A DNA stretch of 64,000 nucleotides. It comes from Tropicimonas sp. IMCC6043. Lineage in GTDB: Bacteria; Pseudomonadota; Alphaproteobacteria; Rhodobacterales; Rhodobacteraceae. The notes beneath the pieces are model-generated. The model ran no database searches. It was not told the origin of the DNA and saw nothing but the letters and a program-made list of their open reading frames with translations. Made by a program: the position numbers and the translations under genes. This document shows, piece after piece, positions 47,314 to 55,099 of the stretch. The stretch covers positions 49,128-113,127 of the forward strand of contig NZ_SELO01000013.1 in assembly GCF_004146235.1 (NCBI RefSeq), written 5' to 3'. Numbering within the stretch: the first letter of the stretch is position 1; each line of letters begins with the position of its first letter.

Positions 47314-47709
47314 TCAGCCGAGGTAATCCGGGTCGCTGACCTGCTCCATCCAGGTGACGGTCACGCCGTCGACCGCCTCCTGAATGGCGATATGGGTCAT
47401 CGCCACGTCGGGGCTGGCGCCATGCCAGTGCTTTTCGCCGGCCGGGAACCAGACCACGTCGCCGGGCCGGATCTCTTCCATCGGGCCGCCGTCTCGCTGC
47501 ACACGGCCTCGCCCGGCGGTCACGATCAGCGTCTGCCCGGCCGGGTGAGTGTGCCATGCGGTGCGCGCGCCGGGCTCGAAGGTGACGGCGGCCCCCGCCG
47601 CCCGTCCGGGCGGCTCTGCGTGAAACAGGGGATCGATGCGCACGCTGCCGGTGAACCAGTCGACCGGCCCCTTGACCGACGGGTTGGTGCCCGCGCGGGT
47701 GATTTTCAT
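47314..47709 (-). CDS. Cupin-domain protein
   Basis: A 131-aa single-domain cupin. The metal-binding motif 1 is AWHTHPAGQ with its Gly and the upstream Glu-type segment, and motif 2 is [16 protein letters not shown]. Similar small cupins are found beside SDR and LysR genes, some related to (R)-hydroxynitrile lyases, so a metal-dependent enzyme is likely. GGTGGAGGCC precedes the ATG at 47709. It is divergent from the LysR gene, with about 76 bp between starts, and is followed by the broken SDR. Confidence 0.88.
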   Translation of the reverse strand: MKITRAGTNPSVKGPVDWFTGSVRIDPLFHAEPPGRAAGAAVTFEPGARTAWHTHPAGQTLIVTAGRGRVQRDGGPMEEIRPGDVVWFPAGEKHWHGASPDVAMTHIAIQEAVDGVTVTWMEQVSDPDYLG

Positions 47710-47785
47710 GATGGCCTCCACCATTGAAGTTGCACTGATTGTTATATGGCCGACCCAGACTTGTTGATTAAGGGACAAGCATCGC

Positions 47786-48709
47786 TTGGACCTATCGAAA
47801 CACACCATGAATGAGCGTGCCATGGCGCAGACCGATTTCAACGATCTGATGTGGTTTCCGGCCGTCGCCGAAGAAGGGAATTTCACTCGCGCGGCGGCCA
47901 AGCTCGGCGTCGTGCAATCGACGCTGAGCCACCGGATCAAGAAGCTGGAGACGCGGATGGCCATGCGTCTGCTCGCGCGCACGACCCGCTCGGTGTCGAC
48001 CACCGAGGCGGGGTAGCGGCTGCGGCGCAAACTGGCGCCCCGGGTGACCGAGATCGAGGAAGAGATTGCCGCGTTGACGGAACTGCGGGACAGGCCCGCC
48101 GGTTCGGTGCGCATCGCCCTGTCGCATCATGCGCCGTCGCAACTGATCTGGCCCAGGCTGCGTCCGGTCCTGCGGGATTTTCCCGACATCAAGCTGGAGC
48201 TGAGCGTTGACGGCGGGTTTCGCGATATCGTCGGGGACGGTTTCGATGCGGGTATCCGCCTCGGCGAGAGTGTCGAGCAGGACATGATCGCATTGCGAGT
48301 CGGGCCCGACTGAAGGCTGGTCGCGGTCGCGTCCCCCGCCTATCTCGCGGCGCGCGGGCGGCCCGCGCATCCGAAGGACTTGCTGGCGCATGACTGCATC
48401 AATCGGCGGCTGGCCACGGCCGGCGGGCTCTACGCCTGGGAGTTCGAGAAGGACGGCAAGGAACTGCGGGTGCGCGTCGAAGGGCGGCTCACGCTCAATG
48501 ACGAGGCCACGATGGTCGCGGCGGCACTCGACGGTGTCGGCATCGCCTATGTGCCGGAGGATATGGTTGCGGCAGATCTGGAAAACGGAGCGCTCGCGCT
48601 CCTGCTCGACGACTGGTCGCCGCGTTTTGCGGGCTACCACATCTATTACCCAAGTCGGCATCAAAACCTGCCCGCGTTCAAAGTCGTGGTGAATGCCCTG
48701 CGGCATTGA
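47786..48709 (+). pseudogene. LysR-family regulator with two in-frame stops
   Basis: A single reading frame of 307 codons encodes a LysR regulator: HTH segment [25 protein letters not shown], then RVGPD and LVAVASPAYLAARG in the effector domain. TAG at 48014 replaces a residue after TTEAG, where the family usually has Gln or Glu (CAG to TAG is likely), and TGA at 48311 follows RVGPD, where Trp or Arg is usual. No frameshift is present. The gene is divergent from the cupin gene, as a LysR regulator of it would be. It looks recently inactivated. Confidence 0.85.
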
Positions 48710-49460
48710 CAGGCGCCGCAAGGAAGCGTCCGATCCGACCGGAACCGGAGCGGGGACGCGAGGCAAATCTACCGACCCGCACCTCAGGGCCGGGTATGCG
48801 AAACGGGAAACACCCGCCCGTCTGACGCCTCCAGAAATCGTTGCCAAACTGTCAAAATTCCGCCGCTTTCAAGCGCATTATTTCGACTGGCGCTTGAAAA
48901 GGCACTTCAGAATGAAGGTTCGCTACGAACGGCCAAGTCCGGACCTGAGCTACACGGTCCAAGCCCCGCTCTTTCTCAGCATTGGGAAAGGCCGGGACAT
49001 TTTGGTGCGTGAGTGGTCGCTCGACGGCATCCGTCCGCCAGCAGAGCTCGAAGGCGACGGCGGCAACGTCATCATCACGATCCCGTTTCAGGGCTTCTGG
49101 ATCACCTTCAAGGCCGGGCTGGAGCGGGATTTCGAAACGGGGATGATGCGGTTCAGCCATCTCGGCGAACGGGAAACGCAGCTTCTGCGGCATTTCTACC
49201 GCCAGATCGTCACCGGCCGCGTTGTGCCGCTAGAGAACACGATCGCCTCGATGGATGCCCCGGTCGACATCGTGCCGATGATCGAAACACCGCAGGAGAC
49301 CGAGCGCCGGCGCCGCCGCGTGTCGCCGCGCCCCCTGCGCCTGCTGGCGATTCTATGCCTCTACGGGCTGCTGAGCGTCCTCGCCTACAAGCCGGTCCTG
49401 CTGCCGATTCTCGACGAGACGCGCGCCTATCTCGAACCGGTCGACGTCGCGAGGTTCTGA
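48693..49460 (+). CDS. PilZ-like protein with a C-terminal membrane helix (Alg44-type)
   Basis: A frame of 255 codons begins with an ATG at 48693 inside the broken LysR end. Residues ~65-75 contain RLKRHFRMKVR, which resembles the Arg-rich c-di-GMP motif of PilZ domains, and REWSLDG about 40 residues later may be the second (D/N)xSxxG motif in altered form. One membrane helix (LRLLAILCLYGLLSVLAYKPVLL) lies near residues 217-240 and a ~15-residue tail follows. Alg44 proteins also join PilZ to a membrane helix but add a periplasmic domain that is missing here. It ends in TGATG overlapping the glycosyltransferase start. The start could lie further downstream (ATG at 48912). Confidence 0.68.
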   Translation: MPCGIDRRRKEASDPTGTGAGTRGKSTDPHLRAGYAKRETPARLTPPEIVAKLSKFRRFQAHYFDWRLKRHFRMKVRYERPSPDLSYTVQAPLFLSIGKGRDILVREWSLDGIRPPAELEGDGGNVIITIPFQGFWITFKAGLERDFETGMMRFSHLGERETQLLRHFYRQIVTGRVVPLENTIASMDAPVDIVPMIETPQETERRRRRVSPRPLRLLAILCLYGLLSVLAYKPVLLPILDETRAYLEPVDVARF

Positions 49461-51046
49461 TGCCCAGCAACCTCCCCTTGCCGGTCGACCTGTATGGCGA
49501 CATCGCGAAGCGCCTCGCCGAGCTCGAGGCGCCGGCGCCCAGCGGCATCCGCAAATGGTCTCTGCGCGACGCCGCCCTGCTCGCCGCGACGGTCCTGGCT
49601 TGCCTCGCCACCGTCATGTATATGCCGAACTTCATCTACGATTTCCACGCGCGGCAGGTCACTTACGCGCTCGGCATCCTGGCGGCGTGGCGCTATGGCT
49701 GGTGGCTCAACCACGCGCGCCGCGCCCGCGCCTACGGGCGGCGGGTGTGGCCGCGCCTGGAGCGGCGGCGCGATGCTGTCTGGAACGGCGGATGGCGGCC
49801 GGGCCACCTGCATGTCCAGATGACAACCTTCCGAGAGGAACCCGCGATCACGCGGCATGTCATCGAGGCGCTCGTCGCGCAGATCGCGGCGTCCGGCATT
49901 CCGGCGACGATCTGGGTCGGCACCGGCGACGTGCAGGACGAGCGGACCATCTCCGACCTGGCGCTGGAACTGCCGGACGATCTCGATATCGAGATCGCGT
50001 TCGTGCGCCAGAACCAGCCCGGAAAACGCATGGCGATCGGGCTGATCATGCGGGCGATCATCCGCACCGCGCCGGACCCGGACGACCTGATCGTCTTCAT
50101 GGACGGCGATACCGTCTTCGGAACCGACACACTGGCCAAATGCTGCGCCATGTTCGGCGCCGATCCGAAGCTCGAGGCGCTCACCACCAACGAGGAGGCC
50201 ATCACTTACGGCCCCGGCTGGATGCGCCGCTGGCTCGACATGCGCTTCGCCCAGCGGCGCCTGGCCATGCAGAGCCACGTGATGAGCAACAAGGTCCTCA
50301 CCCTCACCGGCCGCATGAGCATGTTCCGGGCGCGGCGGGTGACGAACGAGGATTTCGTCCGGACGATCGAGGCCGACTATCTCGACCACTGGCTCTGGGG
50401 GCGGTTCCGTTTCCTCTCGGGCGACGACAAGAGCACCTGGTATTACCTGCTCCGCGAGGGCGCGAAGATGGGCTACGTGCCCGACGCCCTGGTCTACACC
50501 GTCGAGATCATTCGCGGCTCCGGCTATCAGCGTATGCTGCAGAATCTCCGGCGCTGGTCGGGCAACATGCTTCGCAACGGCGCGCGCGCCCTTCAGCTCG
50601 GCCCCCGTCGGGTCGGCCCGTTCATCTGGTGGTGCGTGCTGGACCAGCGAATCGCGATCTGGACCATGCTGGTGAGCCCGGCACTGATCCTCCTCGGCCT
50701 CATTCTCCACCCCGGCTATATCGTGGCGGCCCTGCTCTGGGTCGTCGTTTCGCGGCTGCTCCTGTCGCTGATGCTCTTCAGCTATTCGCGCCGCGTCGAC
50801 ATGACCTGGCCATTCCTTCTCTATGCCAACCAGGTCGCGAACTCGCTCGTGAAGTCCGTGCTGATCTTCTTCCCGCACAAGCAGACCTGGGCCAACCGGG
50901 GCGGACAGAAGGCGGCGATCGACCACAACTGGATCTACAGGGCCAAGACCGCGGTCGCGACATTCCAGTATGTCACCACCATGCTCGCCTTCTTCTTCGG
51001 CGTCGCGTGGCTGATGGGCCGGACCGCGACGTTCGGTGGCCTCTGA
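49460..51046 (+). CDS. Processive GT2 glycosyltransferase, Alg8/cellulose-synthase type
   Basis: A 528-aa membrane enzyme starting at the ATG that overlaps the previous stop (TGATG). Two N-terminal helices (~35-80) are followed by the cytosolic GT-A domain with a DxD-like FMDGDTVFG motif near residue 215, the catalytic EADYLDHWLWG region, and QNLRRWSGN near residue 358, the Q(Q/R)xRW motif of processive beta-glycan synthases. Several more helices follow at the C-terminus. Such proteins polymerise and export the chain. Alg8 is the closest functional model because of the AlgD-like and PilZ neighbours. The chain made is uncertain. Confidence 0.85.
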   Translation: MPSNLPLPVDLYGDIAKRLAELEAPAPSGIRKWSLRDAALLAATVLACLATVMYMPNFIYDFHARQVTYALGILAAWRYGWWLNHARRARAYGRRVWPRLERRRDAVWNGGWRPGHLHVQMTTFREEPAITRHVIEALVAQIAASGIPATIWVGTGDVQDERTISDLALELPDDLDIEIAFVRQNQPGKRMAIGLIMRAIIRTAPDPDDLIVFMDGDTVFGTDTLAKCCAMFGADPKLEALTTNEEAITYGPGWMRRWLDMRFAQRRLAMQSHVMSNKVLTLTGRMSMFRARRVTNEDFVRTIEADYLDHWLWGRFRFLSGDDKSTWYYLLREGAKMGYVPDALVYTVEIIRGSGYQRMLQNLRRWSGNMLRNGARALQLGPRRVGPFIWWCVLDQRIAIWTMLVSPALILLGLILHPGYIVAALLWVVVSRLLLSLMLFSYSRRVDMTWPFLLYANQVANSLVKSVLIFFPHKQTWANRGGQKAAIDHNWIYRAKTAVATFQYVTTMLAFFFGVAWLMGRTATFGGL

Positions 51047-51146
51047 GCGGACGCGGTCAACTTTACCTTAATTTGTCTTAATCGTTGCCTAATTCCTGAC
51101 GCAACGCCATGCGACGCCGGAAAACAGGAAAAAAGTACAAGGCTGG

Positions 51147-52562
51147 GTGTCGACCATGCAGGAACTGAGGGCAGACCATTTCGCGCCGGACCGCGACCCG
51201 CGTTTCAAACTCTACCCGGTAGCCGCAAAGGCAGCGATCAGCGTCGTCGGCCTCGGCTATGTTGGCTCCGTGACAGCAGGCTGCCTGTCGGATCTCGGGC
51301 ATCGCATCATCGGCGTGGATGTGGACCCGCTCAAGGTCGCCGCGATCCGCAGCGGAACCTCGCCGATGTATGAGGAAGGTCTCGACGACCTCCTTTCCGA
51401 CGGCGTTGCACGCGGCACGATCGAGGCGACCCATGACCTCGCCGACGCGGTGGCGCGCACGGATGTGACCCTCGTCTCCGTCGGCACCCCGACCGCCGAG
51501 GACGGCTCCTGCGACCTGCGCTTTGTGGAGGCCGTCGCAGACCAACTCGGGAATGCAATCGCCGGGCTCGACCGGTTCCACGTCGTCGTCCTGCGATCCT
51601 CCGTGCCGCCGGGGACCACTCACGGTGTTGTCGGCCGCCGCATCGAAGAAATTTCCGGCAAGTCGCTCGGCGTCGATTTCGGCCTCGCCTTTGCGCCGGA
51701 ATTCCTGCGCGAAGGCGAAGCGGTGAGCGATTTCCGGGACCCGCCGAAGACGGTGATCGGGGCATCCGACCCGCGCACCGAGGCCATGCTGGCGCGGATC
51801 TTCGAGCCGGTGGACAACGCACCGATCCTGTCCCGGATCGAGACCGCCGAGCTCGTCAAATATGTCGACAATGTCTGGCACGCCGCGAAGGTCTGCTTCG
51901 CCAACGAGGTCGGGCGCCTGTCCAAGGCGATGGGGATCGACGGCCGGGAGGTCATGGACGTCTTCTGCGAAGACACCAAGCTCAACATTTCCGCGCGCTA
52001 CCTGAAGCCGGGCTTCGCCTATGGCGGCTCGTGCCTCCCCAAGGAGGTTCGCGCGGCGGCGCATATCGGCGCCGGCCTGGGTGTCGAGCTGCCGATGATC
52101 GACAGCCTCGCCCGCTCCAACGAGGTGCAGGTGAAGCGGGCCGTCGAACTCATCCGGGCGACCGGCGCGAGGCGCGTCGCCGTTCTCGGCCTCGCCTTCA
52201 AGCCCGGCACCGACGACCTGCGCGAGAGCGCCATCCTCGACGTGGTGGCACGGCTGATGGCCGAAGGCGTCGACGTGACGGCGCATGACGCGCATTTCGC
52301 CTCGGCCGGACATCTCGCCCAGCGGCTGTCCGGCGATGCCCGGACGCGCAACGCAGACTTTGCCCGGATGGCTGCACAGATCCCGTCCCGGCTCGCAGGT
52401 GACGCCGGGCAGGCCATCGCGGAGGCCGACGCGGTGATCGTCAACCACGACATCCCGGCCTATCGCGCCCTTCTGGACTCCTGCGAGCTGCCGATCGTCG
52501 ACCTGGCACAGGTCCTCAAGCGCAAATCCGGCGAAGCCCGCTACGAAGGCATCGGCTGGTAA
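51147..52562 (+). CDS. Nucleotide-sugar dehydrogenase, AlgD (GDP-mannose 6-dehydrogenase)-like
   Basis: A 471-aa enzyme. The Rossmann motif is ISVVGLGYVGSVTAGCLSD, the catalytic Cys lies in YGGSCLPKEVRA, and LRSSVPPGTT and the C-terminal LGLAFKPGTDDLRES are shared by UDP-glucose and GDP-mannose dehydrogenases. The stretch after the catalytic Cys (PMIDSLARSNEVQVKRAVELI) is nearer to AlgD than to Ugd. It would make GDP-mannuronic acid or a UDP-uronate for the adjacent synthase. The start is GTG at 51147; ATG at 51156 is an alternative. An AT-rich 100-bp gap precedes it and could hold a second promoter. Confidence 0.85.
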   Translation: MSTMQELRADHFAPDRDPRFKLYPVAAKAAISVVGLGYVGSVTAGCLSDLGHRIIGVDVDPLKVAAIRSGTSPMYEEGLDDLLSDGVARGTIEATHDLADAVARTDVTLVSVGTPTAEDGSCDLRFVEAVADQLGNAIAGLDRFHVVVLRSSVPPGTTHGVVGRRIEEISGKSLGVDFGLAFAPEFLREGEAVSDFRDPPKTVIGASDPRTEAMLARIFEPVDNAPILSRIETAELVKYVDNVWHAAKVCFANEVGRLSKAMGIDGREVMDVFCEDTKLNISARYLKPGFAYGGSCLPKEVRAAAHIGAGLGVELPMIDSLARSNEVQVKRAVELIRATGARRVAVLGLAFKPGTDDLRESAILDVVARLMAEGVDVTAHDAHFASAGHLAQRLSGDARTRNADFARMAAQIPSRLAGDAGQAIAEADAVIVNHDIPAYRALLDSCELPIVDLAQVLKRKSGEARYEGIGW

Positions 52563-52579
52563 GCCGGGCCGAGCGGGAC

Positions 52580-52608
52580 GACGGAGCCATGCATCCGCAG
52601 GCTCCGTC
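52580..52608 (+). terminator. Terminator-like hairpin after the polysaccharide genes
   Basis: GACGGAGCC (52580-52588) pairs with GGCTCCGTC (52600-52608) over an 11-nt loop, 18 bases after the dehydrogenase stop. It marks the likely end of the polysaccharide operon. Confidence 0.6.
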
Positions 52609-52644
52609 TCACGAGCGCGGAACGGCAGGCCAGAACGCGGCCGC

Positions 52645-52689
52645 CATGTACGGGCGATCTCGTACACCCATGTCCGGGCGATCCCGTAC
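52645..52689. repeat. Tandem 21-bp direct repeat
   Basis: Two copies with 24-bp period: CATGTACGGGCGATCTCGTAC (52645-52665 less its final base when quoted to 20) and a second at 52669-52689 differing at two positions (C for A in GTACG, C for T in ATCT). The first copy contains the inverted pair GTACG/CGTAC. It lies in the convergent gap before the CTERM gene. It could be a protein-binding site or a small folded RNA element. Confidence 0.5.
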
Positions 52690-52714
52690 TCTCTGATCTT
52701 TCAGTATTGGTCGG

Positions 52715-53524
52715 TCAGCCGCGCTGCTTCCGGCGCGCAAGACCAAGCGCGCCGAGGCTCAACAGCGCGAGCGAGAGCGTGCCCGGCAGCGGAACCGAGG
52801 ACAGCCGGACATTGTCGATGCCGATCTGCTCGGCCGACCCAGTCGAGCGAATCTGGAACTCGATCTCGCCCCAGCCGCCAAACCGCCCGTCGAGCCAGTT
52901 CAGCGCCACAGTGTCGAAACGCGCATCGGCGACAACGCCGGCACCGAGCGATTCGCCGGCGTCGGTGGAGATCAGGAAATAGGCCGTTTCCGGCGTCCGT
53001 TCCGCCATCGACACGCCCGTGAACTCGGCCAGAAGCGTCCGGCTTCCGCCGACAAGGCTGAAGACGCGGAAATAGTCGCCCCAGAGGTCGCTGTTCTCTC
53101 CGTCATAGCGGTCGAACGGGTCGCTGTCGGAGAAGGCCGCGATGTCGAACAGGATTCCTGAGATCACGTCGAAATCGACCGCGTAGCGCAGCGAGGCGCC
53201 ATTCGGCCCGGCCCATTTCAGCGTATCGGCGCCACAGAGCGCCTGGGAACTGCCGATCAGGTGGTCGCAGCCACCCACCCCGGCCATGTCGATCCTCATC
53301 CCGGATTGCGTTCCCGGTTTCGGCGCTTCGGCCGTGCTGCCGGTGTCCGATAGCACGCCGGTCATGGCGTCAAAGCCGGAGTCGAAGTCATCGAGCAGGA
53401 TCGTCGTCGCCTCCGCGCGCGTCCCGAATGCGGCGGCACCGGAACAGAAGACGACACTGGCCACCGCACAGGTGCGGATCCAGGAGGATCGGCGCTGTCT
53501 GGGGTCGGTCTTGAACTTCGTCAT
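52715..53524 (-). CDS. Secreted protein with VPLP-CTERM sorting signal
   Basis: A 269-aa protein. A basic N-terminus and a hydrophobic stretch (IRTCAVASVVFCSGAAAFG) form a long signal peptide. The mature part is beta-rich with two Cys (CDHLIGSSQALCG) and repeated Asp/Gly-Phe strands. The C-terminus is the sorting module: VPLPGTLSLALLSLGALG, a hydrophobic helix, then ARRKQR. Such VPLPA/PEP-CTERM signals are handled by exosortases in bacteria that also make exopolysaccharide. It is near the alginate-like locus, which fits that pattern. No exosortase is visible in this window. Confidence 0.8.
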   Translation of the reverse strand: MTKFKTDPRQRRSSWIRTCAVASVVFCSGAAAFGTRAEATTILLDDFDSGFDAMTGVLSDTGSTAEAPKPGTQSGMRIDMAGVGGCDHLIGSSQALCGADTLKWAGPNGASLRYAVDFDVISGILFDIAAFSDSDPFDRYDGENSDLWGDYFRVFSLVGGSRTLLAEFTGVSMAERTPETAYFLISTDAGESLGAGVVADARFDTVALNWLDGRFGGWGEIEFQIRSTGSAEQIGIDNVRLSSVPLPGTLSLALLSLGALGLARRKQRG

Positions 53525-53887
53525 ATACTGGGTCCTCGCCTCGGCTGTCCCGCCTCAGCTTCAACAATCCGAACACACGCACGCGTCGCTGACGGGCGTG
53601 GTCCCGCTGGAGTCTTGGTTAATGCGCGGGCGGGGCGAGATTGTGTCGATGCCGGGACGAGCTCGGACCGTTCCTGCGGCGGAAGGGTGGGTCGAGGCCC
53701 GATCGCGCGGAATGTGTCGTCTTGTCTTCCGGGTCGGAAAAACCCAAGAAGAGCGCATCCGGCTACGCAGGATCGGAGCAGGCGACGTAGCGGAGTCCGC
53801 GCCCCTGCCATACTAGTCAGCAGATCGGCGCGGTGCTATGAAGAGCCTGTGAAGCCGGGAGCCCGGTTCGAGATTTCGGAGGATGCG
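53525..53887. other. Divergent control region before uxuA
   Basis: No gene is supported in 363 bases between the CTERM gene (minus) and uxuA (plus). A palindromic ACTAGT within CCATACTAGTCAGC (53809-53822) lies about 70 bp before uxuA and could be part of an operator, since uxu genes in other bacteria are under GntR- or LacI-type repressors. No regulator gene is adjacent. Confidence 0.4.
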
Positions 53888-55099
53888 ATGCGACAGACAT
53901 GGCGATGGTTCGGCCCGAACGACCTCGTTTCCATTGATGATGTGCGGCAGGCGGGCGCTGAGGGTATCGTCTCCGCGTTGCACCATGTCCCGACCGGCGC
54001 CGTCTGGACGCCGGAAGAGATCGCGCGGCGCAAGTCCGAGATCGGCAGAATGGCCGATGGCAGCGACTCGACGCTGACCTGGGACGTGGTTGAAAGCCTG
54101 CCCGTCTCGGAGGACATCAAGAAGCAATCGGGCGCCTGGCGCGATCATATCGCCGCCTACAAGACCAGCCTGGCGAACCTCGCCGACGCGGGAATCGAGG
54201 TGGTCTGCTACAATTTCATGCCGGTGCTCGACTGGACCCGGACCGATCTCGCCTACCGGCTGCCCAACGGCGCGACCTGCATGCGCTTCGATCTGGTGGA
54301 TTTCGCCGCCTTCGACATGCATATCCTGGAGCGCCCCGGCGCCGAGGCGGATTTCGACGAGCCGCTGCGCGACGCAGCGGCCGAACGCTTCGCGTCGATG
54401 ACCGAAGCGCGGAAGGAAGAACTCGCCCGCAACGTCGTCTTCGGCCTTCCGGGCTCTGCCGAGACCTTCAGCCTCGAGGATGTCCGGCGGCACCTCGCCG
54501 AATACGCCGCGGTCGACGCCGACCGCCTGCGCCGGCACATGGCCGATTTCCTCGAGCAGGTCGCGCCGGTGGCCCAGGATCTCGGGCTGCGCCTCTGCTG
54601 CCACCCCGACGACCCGCCGGTCCCCCTGCTCGGCCTGCCGCGCATCATGTCGACGGAGGCCGACTACCGCTGGCTCGTCGAGGCGGTCGACCTGCCGGCA
54701 AACGGCATCACGCTCTGCTCCGGCTCGCTCGGCGCAAGGCCGGACAATGATCTTCCGGGGATGATGCAGCGCCTCGGCGACCGGGTGCATTTCCTGCACC
54801 TGCGCAACGTCAAGCGCGAGACCTCCGGCATCCGCGGCGATTTCCACGAGGCCGAGCATCTCGGCGGCGACACCGACATGGTCGCCCTGATCAAGGCCGC
54901 GCTCGCCGAGGAGGCCCGCCGCCGCGACGCCGGCCGCGCCGACTGGTCGATCCCCTTCCGCCCGGATCACGGGCAGGACATCCTCGACGACCAGAAGCGC
55001 AAGGCCCAGCCCGGCTACCCGGCGATCGGGCGACTCAAGGGGCTCGCCGAGCTGCGCGGCATCATCGCCGCCGCCACGCATCGCGGGGAGGCCGCCTGA
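53888..55099 (+). CDS. uxuA: Mannonate dehydratase
   Basis: A 403-aa enzyme; the ATG at 53888 gives the family N-terminus MRQTWRWFGPND. Recognisable segments are SLTWDVVESLPVSEDIK-like SES region, VCYNFMPVLDWTRTDL, CCHPDDPPVPLLGLPRIMST and RVHFLHLRNVKRE, with the metal-binding His and Cys in HPDDPP and HLRNV. It dehydrates D-mannonate to 2-keto-3-deoxygluconate in glucuronate breakdown (EC 4.2.1.8). The stop overlaps the uxuB start (TGATG). Confidence 0.96.
   Translation: MRQTWRWFGPNDLVSIDDVRQAGAEGIVSALHHVPTGAVWTPEEIARRKSEIGRMADGSDSTLTWDVVESLPVSEDIKKQSGAWRDHIAAYKTSLANLADAGIEVVCYNFMPVLDWTRTDLAYRLPNGATCMRFDLVDFAAFDMHILERPGAEADFDEPLRDAAAERFASMTEARKEELARNVVFGLPGSAETFSLEDVRRHLAEYAAVDADRLRRHMADFLEQVAPVAQDLGLRLCCHPDDPPVPLLGLPRIMSTEADYRWLVEAVDLPANGITLCSGSLGARPDNDLPGMMQRLGDRVHFLHLRNVKRETSGIRGDFHEAEHLGGDTDMVALIKAALAEEARRRDAGRADWSIPFRPDHGQDILDDQKRKAQPGYPAIGRLKGLAELRGIIAAATHRGEAA

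Noticed and set aside
47314..47316. Selenocysteine at the cupin TGA joining cupin and SDR
   Set aside because: The cupin ends naturally at this point and no selenocysteine insertion element was noted. A lost SDR start explains the layout better.
52645..52689. CRISPR array
   Set aside because: There are only two repeat copies, separated by three bases, with no spacers and no cas genes.
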